Assembly (NCBI RefSeq): GCF_022489035.1 | Contig: NZ_JAKVTV010000004.1 | Location: forward strand, 124,001-188,000 | DNA length: 64,000 nucleotides | Source of the DNA: Christiangramia lutea | GTDB lineage: Bacteria; Bacteroidota; Bacteroidia; Flavobacteriales; Flavobacteriaceae | Direction of reading: 5' to 3' | Shown: positions 26,283 through 34,589 of the stretch, piece by piece | How the letters are laid out: the number at the start of each line of letters is the position of its first letter | Position numbering within the stretch: the stretch's first letter is position 1 | Notes under the pieces: generated by a model | Databases searched by the model: none | What the model was told of the DNA's origin: nothing | What the model saw: only the letters and a program-made list of their open reading frames with translations | Position numbers and translations under genes: made by a program

Positions 26283-28271
26283 ATGAGCAGTAAAGAATTT
26301 GGAGACATCTCATTCGATTTACCGAAGAATCAATCGAACGTCATCAAAGTGATAGGAGTAGGCGGTGGAGGAAGCAATGCCATCAACCACATGTTCCAGT
26401 TGGGAATTAAAGGGGTTGATTTCGTTGTTTGTAATACCGATTCCCAGGCACTTGAAAACAGTTCGGTTCCCAACAAGATTCAGTTAGGTGTGACCCTTAC
26501 CGAAGGACTAGGAGCAGGAGCAAATCCTGAAATTGGAGAAAAGGCAGCAGTAGAAAGTTTTGAGGAGATCAAGCAAATGCTGGATACCAATACCAAAATG
26601 GTGTTTATTACTGCCGGAATGGGTGGTGGTACCGGTACTGGTGCTGCGCCTATTATCGCGAAACAGGCAAAGGAACTGGATATACTTACGGTTGGGATCG
26701 TAACCATTCCTTTTCAGTTTGAAGGAAGGAACAGGAACGAACAGGCACAATTAGGAGTTGAAAGGTTAAGAAGCCACGTAGATTCTCTTATTGTGATCAA
26801 CAATAATAAACTTCGTGAAGTTTATGGAAATCTAGGTTTTAAAGCCGGATTCTCAAAAGCTGATGAAGTACTTGCTACAGCCTCAAGAGGTATTGCTGAA
26901 GTAATTACGCATCATTATACACAAAACATTGACTTGCGTGATGCGAAAACCGTATTGAGCAATTCTGGAACTGCTATCATGGGGTCCGCTCAGGCTTCAG
27001 GAGCAAGCAGAGCTACAGATGCTATTATGAAAGCTCTGGACTCTCCATTACTAAACGATAATAAGATCACCGGTGCCAAAAATGTTTTACTGCTAATTGT
27101 ATCTGGTAACGAGGAGATCACTATCGACGAAATTGGTGAAATCAATGATCATATTCAGGCGGAGGCCGGGCATAGCGCTAACATCATCATGGGTGTTGGT
27201 GAAGATGAAGCTCTGGAGGATGCTATTGCTGTAACTATTATCGCTACTGGTTTCGATGTAGAGCAGCAAAACGAGATCACAAATACTGAAACTAAAAAGA
27301 TCATTCATACACTTGAGGATGAACAAAAGGCAGAACAGGAATTAACTACGAAGAAGTCTGCTCCTATCTCCCAGGTAACGAATGCTCCAGTGAATAGAAA
27401 CCCAGAAAATGAGTTGCAATTCGAGGAGCCAGCAAAAGAAGAAAAAATTGTTCATACACTCGACGAAAATGAAGAAGAGGTAGATGAAGTGGGGAACATT
27501 CAAAAAAAGGTAGATGATGTTTTCAAAACACCTGATTTCGCACGTAAACTGGATGTGATCTATGAAGAGATCGATCCTGAGGAATTCATCATCAATGATA
27601 CAAGCGAAGAGGTGAAAGCAATGGAGGTAAACGAACCCGAAGAGGTGAAACCGGAAGAAAGCAAAGATCAGTTCATGTTTACTTTCGATATGCCAATGAA
27701 GGAAGAGAAGAAACCTCAGACCAGCTCTAGAAATGAGGAGGTTAAAAGGCATAGCCTTGAAGATGAGGATGAGACCAGGAATATCAAGGTAAATGAACCC
27801 GTTGAAATAATTCCGGTTACTGAAAATTCAGCTCAGGGAGTTAAAAGATATAGTCTTGATGATTATATGGAGATGGAGGAGAAATTAGAGGAATCCAAGG
27901 CTCCTAAGAAAGAAGAGGAGACCGATGATACCATCGCCTTCGAAAAGAAAACAGTAGCTCCTGCGCCGGAGAAGGACAATTCGGGAGATAATCATGATCC
28001 TTTTGATAACCCAATCTCTTCTGAAGTTGTAAGACAAAGAACGGCGGAAAGGAAAGCTAAAATGAAGGAGTTTAATTATAAATTCAGAACAGGTGGTTCT
28101 GCCCAAATCGATGAGATCGAGAAGCAACCGGCTTATAAAAGAGCGGGTATAGAACTTGATAATTCCAAGCCTGGAGAAGGGAAGTTGTCTCGTACCAGTA
28201 TAGATCAGGACGAAAACAACGATCTTCACTTCAGGAAGAACAATTCTTTTCTACATGATAATGTAGATTAA
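26283..28271 (+). CDS. ftsZ: Cell division protein FtsZ with long C-terminal linker
   Basis: A 662-residue tubulin-like GTPase. The GTPase domain (about 15-330) has GVGGGGSNAI, the tubulin signature GGGTGTGAAP (113-122) and the T7 loop region intact. The rest, about 330 residues, is a charged, probably disordered linker, far longer than in E. coli FtsZ (383 residues in all). The linker contains a repeated motif, VKRHSLED near residue 486 and VKRYSLDD near 519. The chain ends in NNSFLHDNVD; the classic DIPxFLR tail is not recognisable. A strong terminator follows and closes the dcw cluster. Confidence 0.96.
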   Translation: MSSKEFGDISFDLPKNQSNVIKVIGVGGGGSNAINHMFQLGIKGVDFVVCNTDSQALENSSVPNKIQLGVTLTEGLGAGANPEIGEKAAVESFEEIKQMLDTNTKMVFITAGMGGGTGTGAAPIIAKQAKELDILTVGIVTIPFQFEGRNRNEQAQLGVERLRSHVDSLIVINNNKLREVYGNLGFKAGFSKADEVLATASRGIAEVITHHYTQNIDLRDAKTVLSNSGTAIMGSAQASGASRATDAIMKALDSPLLNDNKITGAKNVLLLIVSGNEEITIDEIGEINDHIQAEAGHSANIIMGVGEDEALEDAIAVTIIATGFDVEQQNEITNTETKKIIHTLEDEQKAEQELTTKKSAPISQVTNAPVNRNPENELQFEEPAKEEKIVHTLDENEEEVDEVGNIQKKVDDVFKTPDFARKLDVIYEEIDPEEFIINDTSEEVKAMEVNEPEEVKPEESKDQFMFTFDMPMKEEKKPQTSSRNEEVKRHSLEDEDETRNIKVNEPVEIIPVTENSAQGVKRYSLDDYMEMEEKLEESKAPKKEEETDDTIAFEKKTVAPAPEKDNSGDNHDPFDNPISSEVVRQRTAERKAKMKEFNYKFRTGGSAQIDEIEKQPAYKRAGIELDNSKPGEGKLSRTSIDQDENNDLHFRKNNSFLHDNVD

Positions 28272-28288
28272 TTTTCAACCTAGCCACG

Positions 28289-28318
28289 AAAAAGGGACGC
28301 AATTTGCGTCCCTTTTTT
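28289..28318. terminator. Terminator at the end of the dcw cluster
   Basis: GGGACGCAA and TTGCGTCCC form a perfect stem flanked by A and T runs. It can work in both directions and separates ftsZ from the convergent small membrane protein gene. Confidence 0.9.
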
Positions 28319-28340
28319 ATTTTTTGAAATTTAGATGAAA

Positions 28341-28544
28341 CTAGTTCTGGGTTTTTGCCTGTACTTCATCTGTATCTCTTCTGTACTTTAACATTGAGAT
28401 TCCGGCTATGAAAAATATGAAGCCTAAAATAGTGAGTGCCCAAGGGCTTAGCATTAAAGCTACACTACCAAAGATTCCTAATACTCCCATTACAAGCGCG
28501 ATCGCACCTCCTATGGTCATAATCATTGCTAAGACTTTAATCAT
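28341..28544 (-). CDS. Small two-helix membrane protein of unknown function
   Basis: A 67-residue protein with two hydrophobic segments (about 7-30 and 35-53) rich in Gly, Ala, Met and Leu, separated by a short SPW turn, and a polar C-terminal tail (YRRDTDEVQAKTQN). No family is recognised. The base composition and codon choice look coding, and an antisense frame exists but lacks any protein-like pattern. It lies between the ftsZ terminator and a lipoprotein gene on the same strand. Confidence 0.6.
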   Translation of the reverse strand: MIKVLAMIMTIGGAIALVMGVLGIFGSVALMLSPWALTILGFIFFIAGISMLKYRRDTDEVQAKTQN

Positions 28545-28649
28545 AATTTTTGTTATTGGTTATGGTTTAAAAATAGTTAAACCAGTTATATATTGATAGA
28601 TATTAACAGATTTTACCAATTTTTAAAGCCGTCTTAACTAAGTTCACAC

Positions 28650-29207
28650 CTAGTTCCAGTAGATCATAAAGTATTTGATCTTAGCAGTATCCGGGATCTG
28701 AGACGCCATGATCTTACTGTCTGTATCATATCTCAGGCTAGTTGGAAGCTGATTTTTGTCTATGGTGATATAGGCATTGATTTCATCTATGAATATCACG
28801 GCCGAATTAATGGTGTTTTCTATCCTTGAAATATTATAGTTTTCAACAATATCCTTGAAGGTGCTCTCGGTGGTTAGGCCATTCTTGGTTTCATACCTGG
28901 GATCAAGTATCCTTATATAACCAATAGTGCTTGTGGAGTCAAATTCCTGTAAGGGTTCGAGGCTTAGTAAAGCTTTTCCATCCTTACTGAAAATCTTTAT
29001 TTCATCTGTAGATCTAAATTCCTGAGGCCCGCTGGTTTGGCGAACAATACTATCGTTTTGGAAAATAGAATCCAGCTGGTTTATTTTAATTTCCTTTTTA
29101 AGCGCTCCTACCTGTTTGGAGGTAATTAAATAGGGGTTTTCCTCATCGCTGGTGCAGGAAGTAATACTAGCGCATAAACCAAGAATTAATAAAGCTTTTT
29201 TGTACAT
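28650..29207 (-). CDS. Predicted lipoprotein of unknown function
   Basis: A 185-residue protein with a signal peptide and lipobox SITSC (Cys18). The residues after the Cys (TSDEEN) are acidic, like the surface-export signal of Bacteroidetes lipoproteins. The body alternates strand-like segments (EIKIFSKDGKALLSLEPL, TIGYIRILDPRY) and ends in IKYFMIYWN. No domain is recognised. It is the gene downstream of the HerA-like ATPase, 17 bases away, and the two are probably co-transcribed. Confidence 0.75.
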   Translation of the reverse strand: MYKKALLILGLCASITSCTSDEENPYLITSKQVGALKKEIKINQLDSIFQNDSIVRQTSGPQEFRSTDEIKIFSKDGKALLSLEPLQEFDSTSTIGYIRILDPRYETKNGLTTESTFKDIVENYNISRIENTINSAVIFIDEINAYITIDKNQLPTSLRYDTDSKIMASQIPDTAKIKYFMIYWN

Positions 29208-29224
29208 ATTAGATTAGGTAGTTT

Positions 29225-30745
29225 TTATTTTAAAAATTTATTCAGGATTCCCATTACGCCTCTAATGAAAGTTGCGCTGGTCAAAACTTTTATAATTGCG
29301 CCTTCGGTACTATCTGTTCGTCGGCGCGAGGTTGATTCTGTTACTTCTTTTCTTTCTTTTTTTGCCTTTTCCTGAGCTTCAGTTCTTTCGGCAATCTCTA
29401 TTTTTTGGTTTAGGATCTCGTAGGCACTTTTCCTGTCAATTTCTTCATTGTATTTAGAGGTTAACTGTGAGCCTGAGATCAGGTTTTTCAACTCGACTTC
29501 CGTAAGAATATCCATCCTGCTCATTGGAGCTCTAAGCATGGTTGCGACAAGGGGTGCAGGCCTACCTTTTTCATTTAAAGCTGAAACCATCGCTTCGCCT
29601 ATACCTAACGATGTAAGCATATTTTTGGTATCATAAAATTCTGAAATCGGATAATTTTCTGCAGCGAGCTTTATCGCTTTTCTGTCTTTAGCTGTAAACG
29701 CCCTTAATGCATGCTGAATTTTCAATCCCAACTGCCCAAGAACTTCTTCCGGAACATCTGCAGGGTTCTGGGTTACAAAATAGATTCCGACTCCTTTAGA
29801 ACGTATCAATTTTACAATACTTTCTATCTGGTCTAATAATGCATCTGAAGCTTCCTCAAAAATAAGATGAGCCTCATCTATAAACATCACTAGTTCCGGT
29901 TTGTCCATATCTCCTCTTTCAGGAAATGTGGAGTAGATTTCAGCTAAAAGGCTAAGCATAAATGTGGAAAACAATTTTGGCCTATCCTGAATATCGGTAA
30001 GTCTCAAAATGTTCACATAAGCCTTGCCTTCGTTTGTTTTCCGAAGCAAATCTGTTACCTCGAAAGATCTTTCACCAAAGAAAAGGTCGGCTCCCTGTTG
30101 TTCAAGGGCCACGATCTTTCGAAGAATTGCTCCGGTAGAGGCTGTAGAGATCCTTCCATATTCTTCTTCGATCTCATCTTTTCCCTCTTCCGTTGAATAC
30201 TGTATGATCTTCTTCAAATCCTTAAGGTCCAGCAGTGGTAACCTATGATCATCACAATATTTAAAAAGGATGGCCATTATTCCCGTTTGAGTAGATGTAA
30301 GATCCAGAATTCTCGAAAGCAGAACCGGGCCAAATTCACTCACTGTAGCTCTTAACCTAACCCCATCCTGTTCTGAAAGGCTTAGTATCTCAGTAGGAGA
30401 ATTTCCAGGAGTGAAGGGAAAATTAAGTTTCTGATGTCTTTCTGCAATAAAATCAGCACCCTCAGCTGCTTTTGCAATTCCGCTAAGGTCTCCTTTTACA
30501 TCCATTAGCAGAACAGGAACTCCTTTTTGAGATAGGTTTTCTGCAAGGATCTGTAGAGTTTTAGACTTTCCGGTTCCAGTAGCTCCTGCGATAAGGCCAT
30601 GCCTGTTCATTGTCTTTAGAGGAATTTTTACAGCAGCTTCAGCATGAACATCACCATTTAGCATTCCGGCACCCAGGTATAGGTAATCACCTTTGGTAGT
30701 ATATCCTTTCTTAATTTCTTCAATAAATTGAGTGGTTCTGTCCAT
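29225..30745 (-). CDS. HerA-like / DUF853 family ATPase
   Basis: A 506-residue protein from the ATG at 30743-30745. Walker A is GATGTGKSKTL and Walker B is LVMFIDEAHLIF; GIYFVTQNPADVPEEVLGQLG carries the sensor segment. These and the opening IEEIKKGYTTKGDYLYLGAGML match the DUF853 (YjgR) group of HerA/FtsK-like ATPases. The C-terminal part (about 430-480) is a charged coiled coil. HerA proteins act on DNA ends with NurA nucleases, but the DUF853 group has no settled role and no nuclease gene is adjacent. An 11-codon upstream extension is possible but not preferred. Confidence 0.85.
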   Translation of the reverse strand: MDRTTQFIEEIKKGYTTKGDYLYLGAGMLNGDVHAEAAVKIPLKTMNRHGLIAGATGTGKSKTLQILAENLSQKGVPVLLMDVKGDLSGIAKAAEGADFIAERHQKLNFPFTPGNSPTEILSLSEQDGVRLRATVSEFGPVLLSRILDLTSTQTGIMAILFKYCDDHRLPLLDLKDLKKIIQYSTEEGKDEIEEEYGRISTASTGAILRKIVALEQQGADLFFGERSFEVTDLLRKTNEGKAYVNILRLTDIQDRPKLFSTFMLSLLAEIYSTFPERGDMDKPELVMFIDEAHLIFEEASDALLDQIESIVKLIRSKGVGIYFVTQNPADVPEEVLGQLGLKIQHALRAFTAKDRKAIKLAAENYPISEFYDTKNMLTSLGIGEAMVSALNEKGRPAPLVATMLRAPMSRMDILTEVELKNLISGSQLTSKYNEEIDRKSAYEILNQKIEIAERTEAQEKAKKERKEVTESTSRRRTDSTEGAIIKVLTSATFIRGVMGILNKFLK

Positions 30746-30878
30746 TATCGCTAAGTTATTATAAAATTGATAATTCAAAAGAAGAAAACCTTCAGCATCT
30801 TTAAAATCATAAAAATTGTTTAAAATTGAAGATAAGATTACTTTTATAAAAATACTACTTGGCTAATTCAATCAAATT

Positions 30879-32015
30879 ATGATAAAATATCTTTTTAATT
30901 TAACATTGATTATTTCCTTGTCCGGCTTCGCCCAGCAAAAGGGTGCATTATCGGAAATTATACAATCTGAAGACCCAAAACTTTCCAGGGTGATCCAAAA
31001 TGTTGAAGACCATGAATTACAAATAATCTATTCAAAAGTTATCAGGAATAACGGAAAGGTTTCTTTTGATGATTTTCAATATGGTGTAGATGCAAAGGAT
31101 TATTTCTATCCCGCCAGCACGGTGAAATTACCAATTGCTGTGCTTAGTCTTGAGAAGATAAATGAGTTGAATGAGAAAGGTTTTAAAATAGATAGAAATA
31201 CCAGTTACCGACTGGAAAATGATTCGCTGGATCACACTATTGCCGGAGATATTAATGCGATTTTTGCGGTAAGTGATAATGATGCATATAACCGTTTATT
31301 TGAATTTCTTGGACAGGATTATATCAATTCAAAATTGAGATCTAAAGGCTTGAAGCCAGTAAGAATTTCTCATAGGTTTTCTGGAGAAGGTTCGGGAGAT
31401 ACCTTAACCAGGCAGATGGTTTTTAAACTTCAACAAGGAGATTTCAAATTGCCGGTTACCAATAATGCGAAGGCAGATTCACTTGAATTATCAAAGGTGA
31501 TTAAGGGAGTGGGATATATTAAAAATGGTGAACAGGTAGACGAACCTTTCAGTTTTGCTTTTAAAAACTATTTTCCATTAGAAACTCAGCATAACCTGAT
31601 GAAGAGATTGTATTTTCCTCAACTTTACCCGGAAAATGAGGTCTTTCAGTTAACTAAAGAAGATTTGAATTTTCTAAAGGCTGCCATGTCCAGGCTGCCA
31701 AGAGAGATGGATTATGACGAATCTGAATATTATGATAGCTATGGAAAGTTCTTTCTATACGGGGACTCCAAAGACCGCATGCCTTCTCATGTGAAGATCT
31801 ATAATAAAGTAGGGTATGCCTATGGCACTCTTACTGAAACTGCGTATATACAGGATGAAAAAAATGATGTCGACTTCCTGTTATCCGCAAGTCTATTGGT
31901 CAATGAAAATGGTATTTTCAATGACGGGGTTTATGAATACGAGGATTTAGGTATACCATTTCTGGCTGAACTTGGCAGACAGATCTATCAAATGGAACTA
32001 CAACGTAAAAATTAA
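30879..32015 (+). CDS. Exported serine hydrolase of the class A beta-lactamase fold
   Basis: A 378-residue secreted protein with a signal peptide (1-18, cut after GFA). Active-site motifs of the penicillin-recognising class A fold are visible: STVK (Ser80-Lys83) and SDN (132-134). The third motif is KVG (310-312) instead of KTG. It is longer than true class A beta-lactamases (about 290 residues) and carries an extra segment at about 150-290. Activity against beta-lactams is possible but a peptidase or esterase role on the cell wall is just as likely. It faces the LD-carboxypeptidase gene. Confidence 0.75.
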   Translation: MIKYLFNLTLIISLSGFAQQKGALSEIIQSEDPKLSRVIQNVEDHELQIIYSKVIRNNGKVSFDDFQYGVDAKDYFYPASTVKLPIAVLSLEKINELNEKGFKIDRNTSYRLENDSLDHTIAGDINAIFAVSDNDAYNRLFEFLGQDYINSKLRSKGLKPVRISHRFSGEGSGDTLTRQMVFKLQQGDFKLPVTNNAKADSLELSKVIKGVGYIKNGEQVDEPFSFAFKNYFPLETQHNLMKRLYFPQLYPENEVFQLTKEDLNFLKAAMSRLPREMDYDESEYYDSYGKFFLYGDSKDRMPSHVKIYNKVGYAYGTLTETAYIQDEKNDVDFLLSASLLVNENGIFNDGVYEYEDLGIPFLAELGRQIYQMELQRKN

Positions 32016-32042
32016 ATCACCGGCTATTTTACCGCCGGTGAT
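32016..32042 (-). terminator. Terminator at the end of the LD-carboxypeptidase gene
   Basis: ATCACCGGC and GCCGGTGAT form a 9-base-pair stem with a 9-base loop. On the minus strand a T-rich stretch follows; on the plus strand it does not. The stem includes the last codons of the LD-carboxypeptidase gene. Confidence 0.6.
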
Positions 32043-33079
32043 AAAAGTTTTAAGGTGCCATTGGTTGCATTTAATTCAGCTTGAATTCCATTTGGAATGG
32101 TAGCATTATCGTCTATATGGCCAATCATGGCGCCGGAATAAGCCGGAATATTGAGTGGTTTAATATAATGATCTATCACTTCTTCCATAGTAAGGGAGCC
32201 ATATCCACTTCCCCCGGGGTCACAATCTGTACATTTCCCGAAAACAAAACCGCTGATCTGGTCAAATACACCTGCCAGGTATAATTGGGTCATCATTCGA
32301 TCCATGGCATAAATCTTTTCACCCACATCCTCAAGGTATAGAATCTTTCCGTTCCAGTCATCCGGGAAATAATCAGATCCCATGATACCGGTAAGTACCG
32401 AAAGGTTTCCACCCAGGAGTTCACCTTTTACGGTGCCTTCCTTAATCACCCTGATCCTGTTTTTTGTCTGCACCAGTTCATCCCCTTTCTTTTCAGGATT
32501 TGAATAGGTAATGGCTTCTTTCTGAAAAAGCAATCGTTTTAAATAACCACTGCTAAAGGAATTCCAGGTGGAAACCGCAACCGGGCCGTGAAAAGTAGTA
32601 AGCCCAGTTTTTTCATAGATCGCCAGGTGCAAAGCAGTGATATCGCTGTATCCGATAAATATCTTCGGGTTTTTCTTAATTGCCTCATAATTCAGTTTAT
32701 CCAGAATTCTAGCTGCACCAGAACCACCGCGAAGAGCTATGATCGCCTTAATGGATTCGTCTCGAAACATTTCGTTTAGTTCTTCTGCACGCTCTTCATC
32801 GGTGCCTGCAAGGTGGCCATACCGGTTTTTAGTGTTTTTTCCGAATTTTACTTTAAGGCCCATGGCTTCAAAAGATTCTTTCGCGATATGGTAAGGTTCC
32901 GTCTCAAAAATAGCGCTAGCCGGGCTTACAATTCCAATCGTATCGCCTTCTTCCAGGGCTTTTGGGATAATGGCATCTTTTAAATGATTGTTTACTGGTT
33001 CCTGGTTATATGAGATTGGATTCAGGGGGATCAATAGCCCGCCCATACCCATATTCTGTATAAACTTTCTTCTTTGCAT
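32024..33079 (-). CDS. LD-carboxypeptidase (peptidase family S66)
   Basis: A 351-residue serine peptidase. The N-terminus has a twin-arginine type signal (RRKFIQNMGMGGLLIPL). The S66 catalytic triad is complete: Ser145 in IGYSDITAL, Glu250 in YLEDVGE and His321 in IGHIDDNATIPNG; the RGGSGAARIL motif at 117-126 is also typical. Family members cut the L-Lys/DAP-D-Ala bond of tetrapeptides (LdcA) or inactivate microcin C (MccF). A Tat-exported form would act on wall peptides outside the cytoplasm, unlike E. coli LdcA. The gene lies 17 bases after dacB on the same strand and probably shares its transcript. Confidence 0.88.
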   Translation of the reverse strand: MQRRKFIQNMGMGGLLIPLNPISYNQEPVNNHLKDAIIPKALEEGDTIGIVSPASAIFETEPYHIAKESFEAMGLKVKFGKNTKNRYGHLAGTDEERAEELNEMFRDESIKAIIALRGGSGAARILDKLNYEAIKKNPKIFIGYSDITALHLAIYEKTGLTTFHGPVAVSTWNSFSSGYLKRLLFQKEAITYSNPEKKGDELVQTKNRIRVIKEGTVKGELLGGNLSVLTGIMGSDYFPDDWNGKILYLEDVGEKIYAMDRMMTQLYLAGVFDQISGFVFGKCTDCDPGGSGYGSLTMEEVIDHYIKPLNIPAYSGAMIGHIDDNATIPNGIQAELNATNGTLKLLSPAVK

Positions 33080-33096
33080 GAGGTTGGGAATATATT

Positions 33097-34452
33097 TTAG
33101 TAATTATCTCTTACCTTTTCTAAAATCCTGGTCATACCTTCCTTAAGTTCAGAGGTAGGTACGGTATAATTACTATTCATGAAGCTAAAAATTAGGGTTC
33201 TGCCACTTTTGGTAACAAGGAAACCACTAAGACTATGATTGTTTTTTAAGGTTCCTGTTTTGGCATAAATATAAGGAGTTTCAGCTTTGTAATAATTTTT
33301 GAGGGTACCAGATTCACCTCCTGCGGCTAAAATTTTGAAAAGCTCTTCCTTCGGCATCTCCATTTCAATCTTTTCAATGAGTTTTGCCATGGTTCTTGGG
33401 GTGAAAAGATTATACCTGGAAAGTCCCGATCCGTCATACCATTGCGGTTCATCGGGAAGATCATTGAGGTGTTCCTTTTTCATATAGTCTATGGCGATGT
33501 CGGTTTTTAGGGTATCAGAGATTTTATCGGCAGCCATTAGAAGGATCTGTTCCGCGATAAAATTGTCGCTTACCTGCATCATTCTTTTATAAATACTGTC
33601 GCTTGAAATGCTAAAAATCGTTTTGTCAAAAACAAGTTTTTCCGGATTTCCATGGTAGACTGAAATCTCGCGATTCAAAGTGTCTGAAAGTAAACCTGCG
33701 ATTAATTCTTCCGAGAATTTAAAAGGAACATATTGCATGAAATCATTATCCCTGTTAAAGTTTTGATACTCCATTCTGTTCGAAGAAAAATCTCTTTGAG
33801 CATATTTGTTTTTTTTGCCCATAATCTCTACTGGAAATATGGAGTCCTGCATTCTTTTCGGTGTTACCGTAGGGGCCGCAGTACCGGCTTTAAATTCCAC
33901 CTTGAGGAGATTTCCATAAACGGGAAGGTCGATCCTTTCGGCAGAATAATAGGAATCATAATCTCCCCAGGCCCAACCAGGTCCCAGGGCTTTTTCTTTA
34001 TAAATAGGAGGAACATAAATTAAAGAGGACTCCTGAGCATTTAAAAATTCAAGAATTTCAGATTCAGGAAGATCTGGATTCATCAAAGTGGGGTCTCCGG
34101 TTCCTTTGAAAAAAAGACTGTCTCTTTTCACGGTATACCTCAAAGCCGGAACTGAATCACCCAGGACCTTCAGGCCAGTGTAAAGCGTAAATAATTTAGT
34201 ATTTGAAGCAGGGGTGAAATACTTTTCTTCATTATGAGCATACAACATCTTCTGAGAAACTGGATCGTAAATAACAAATCCAGCAAATCCCTGGCTGAAT
34301 TCTTTAGCCTCAATAAATTCTTTCTCGATTTCTTTATTAGTCTTCTTTATAGCAGAGCAGGAGGTAAGAATTAATGAGATTAGTAATGGAATTGCCGATG
34401 AATAAGAATGTTTTTTGAGTAGATGAAAATTTAGTAAAAAAATATTATTCAT
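33097..34452 (-). CDS. dacB: D-alanyl-D-alanine carboxypeptidase/endopeptidase (PBP4, family S13)
   Basis: A 451-residue low-molecular-weight penicillin-binding protein. Active-site motifs are SNTK (Ser83-Lys86), SDN (295-297) followed by the family's AE, and KTG (398-400). A hydrophobic start ends in a lipobox LTSC (Cys32), so it is probably a lipoprotein. PBP4 trims D-Ala from pentapeptides and cuts DD-cross-links in the periplasm. It is divergent from the susC gene with 137 bases between, and is followed by the S66 peptidase gene. Confidence 0.9.
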   Translation of the reverse strand: MNNIFLLNFHLLKKHSYSSAIPLLISLILTSCSAIKKTNKEIEKEFIEAKEFSQGFAGFVIYDPVSQKMLYAHNEEKYFTPASNTKLFTLYTGLKVLGDSVPALRYTVKRDSLFFKGTGDPTLMNPDLPESEILEFLNAQESSLIYVPPIYKEKALGPGWAWGDYDSYYSAERIDLPVYGNLLKVEFKAGTAAPTVTPKRMQDSIFPVEIMGKKNKYAQRDFSSNRMEYQNFNRDNDFMQYVPFKFSEELIAGLLSDTLNREISVYHGNPEKLVFDKTIFSISSDSIYKRMMQVSDNFIAEQILLMAADKISDTLKTDIAIDYMKKEHLNDLPDEPQWYDGSGLSRYNLFTPRTMAKLIEKIEMEMPKEELFKILAAGGESGTLKNYYKAETPYIYAKTGTLKNNHSLSGFLVTKSGRTLIFSFMNSNYTVPTSELKEGMTRILEKVRDNY

Positions 34453-34589
34453 GTTAAAATGATATGATTTAGAGGTAGTTGTTAAAATAATGTTGAAAAG
34501 TGTTTAAACTTTTACCAAAAATAATAATAAATAAACCAATGGTTCTAGTATATTTATTTTTCATTCACAATTAATTAACAATATAAGGT

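Noticed and set aside
27342-27752. Antisense open frame of 136 codons within ftsZ
   Set aside because: It is opposite the acidic linker of FtsZ, whose GAA/GAG codons read as Phe/Leu on the other strand; no protein pattern.
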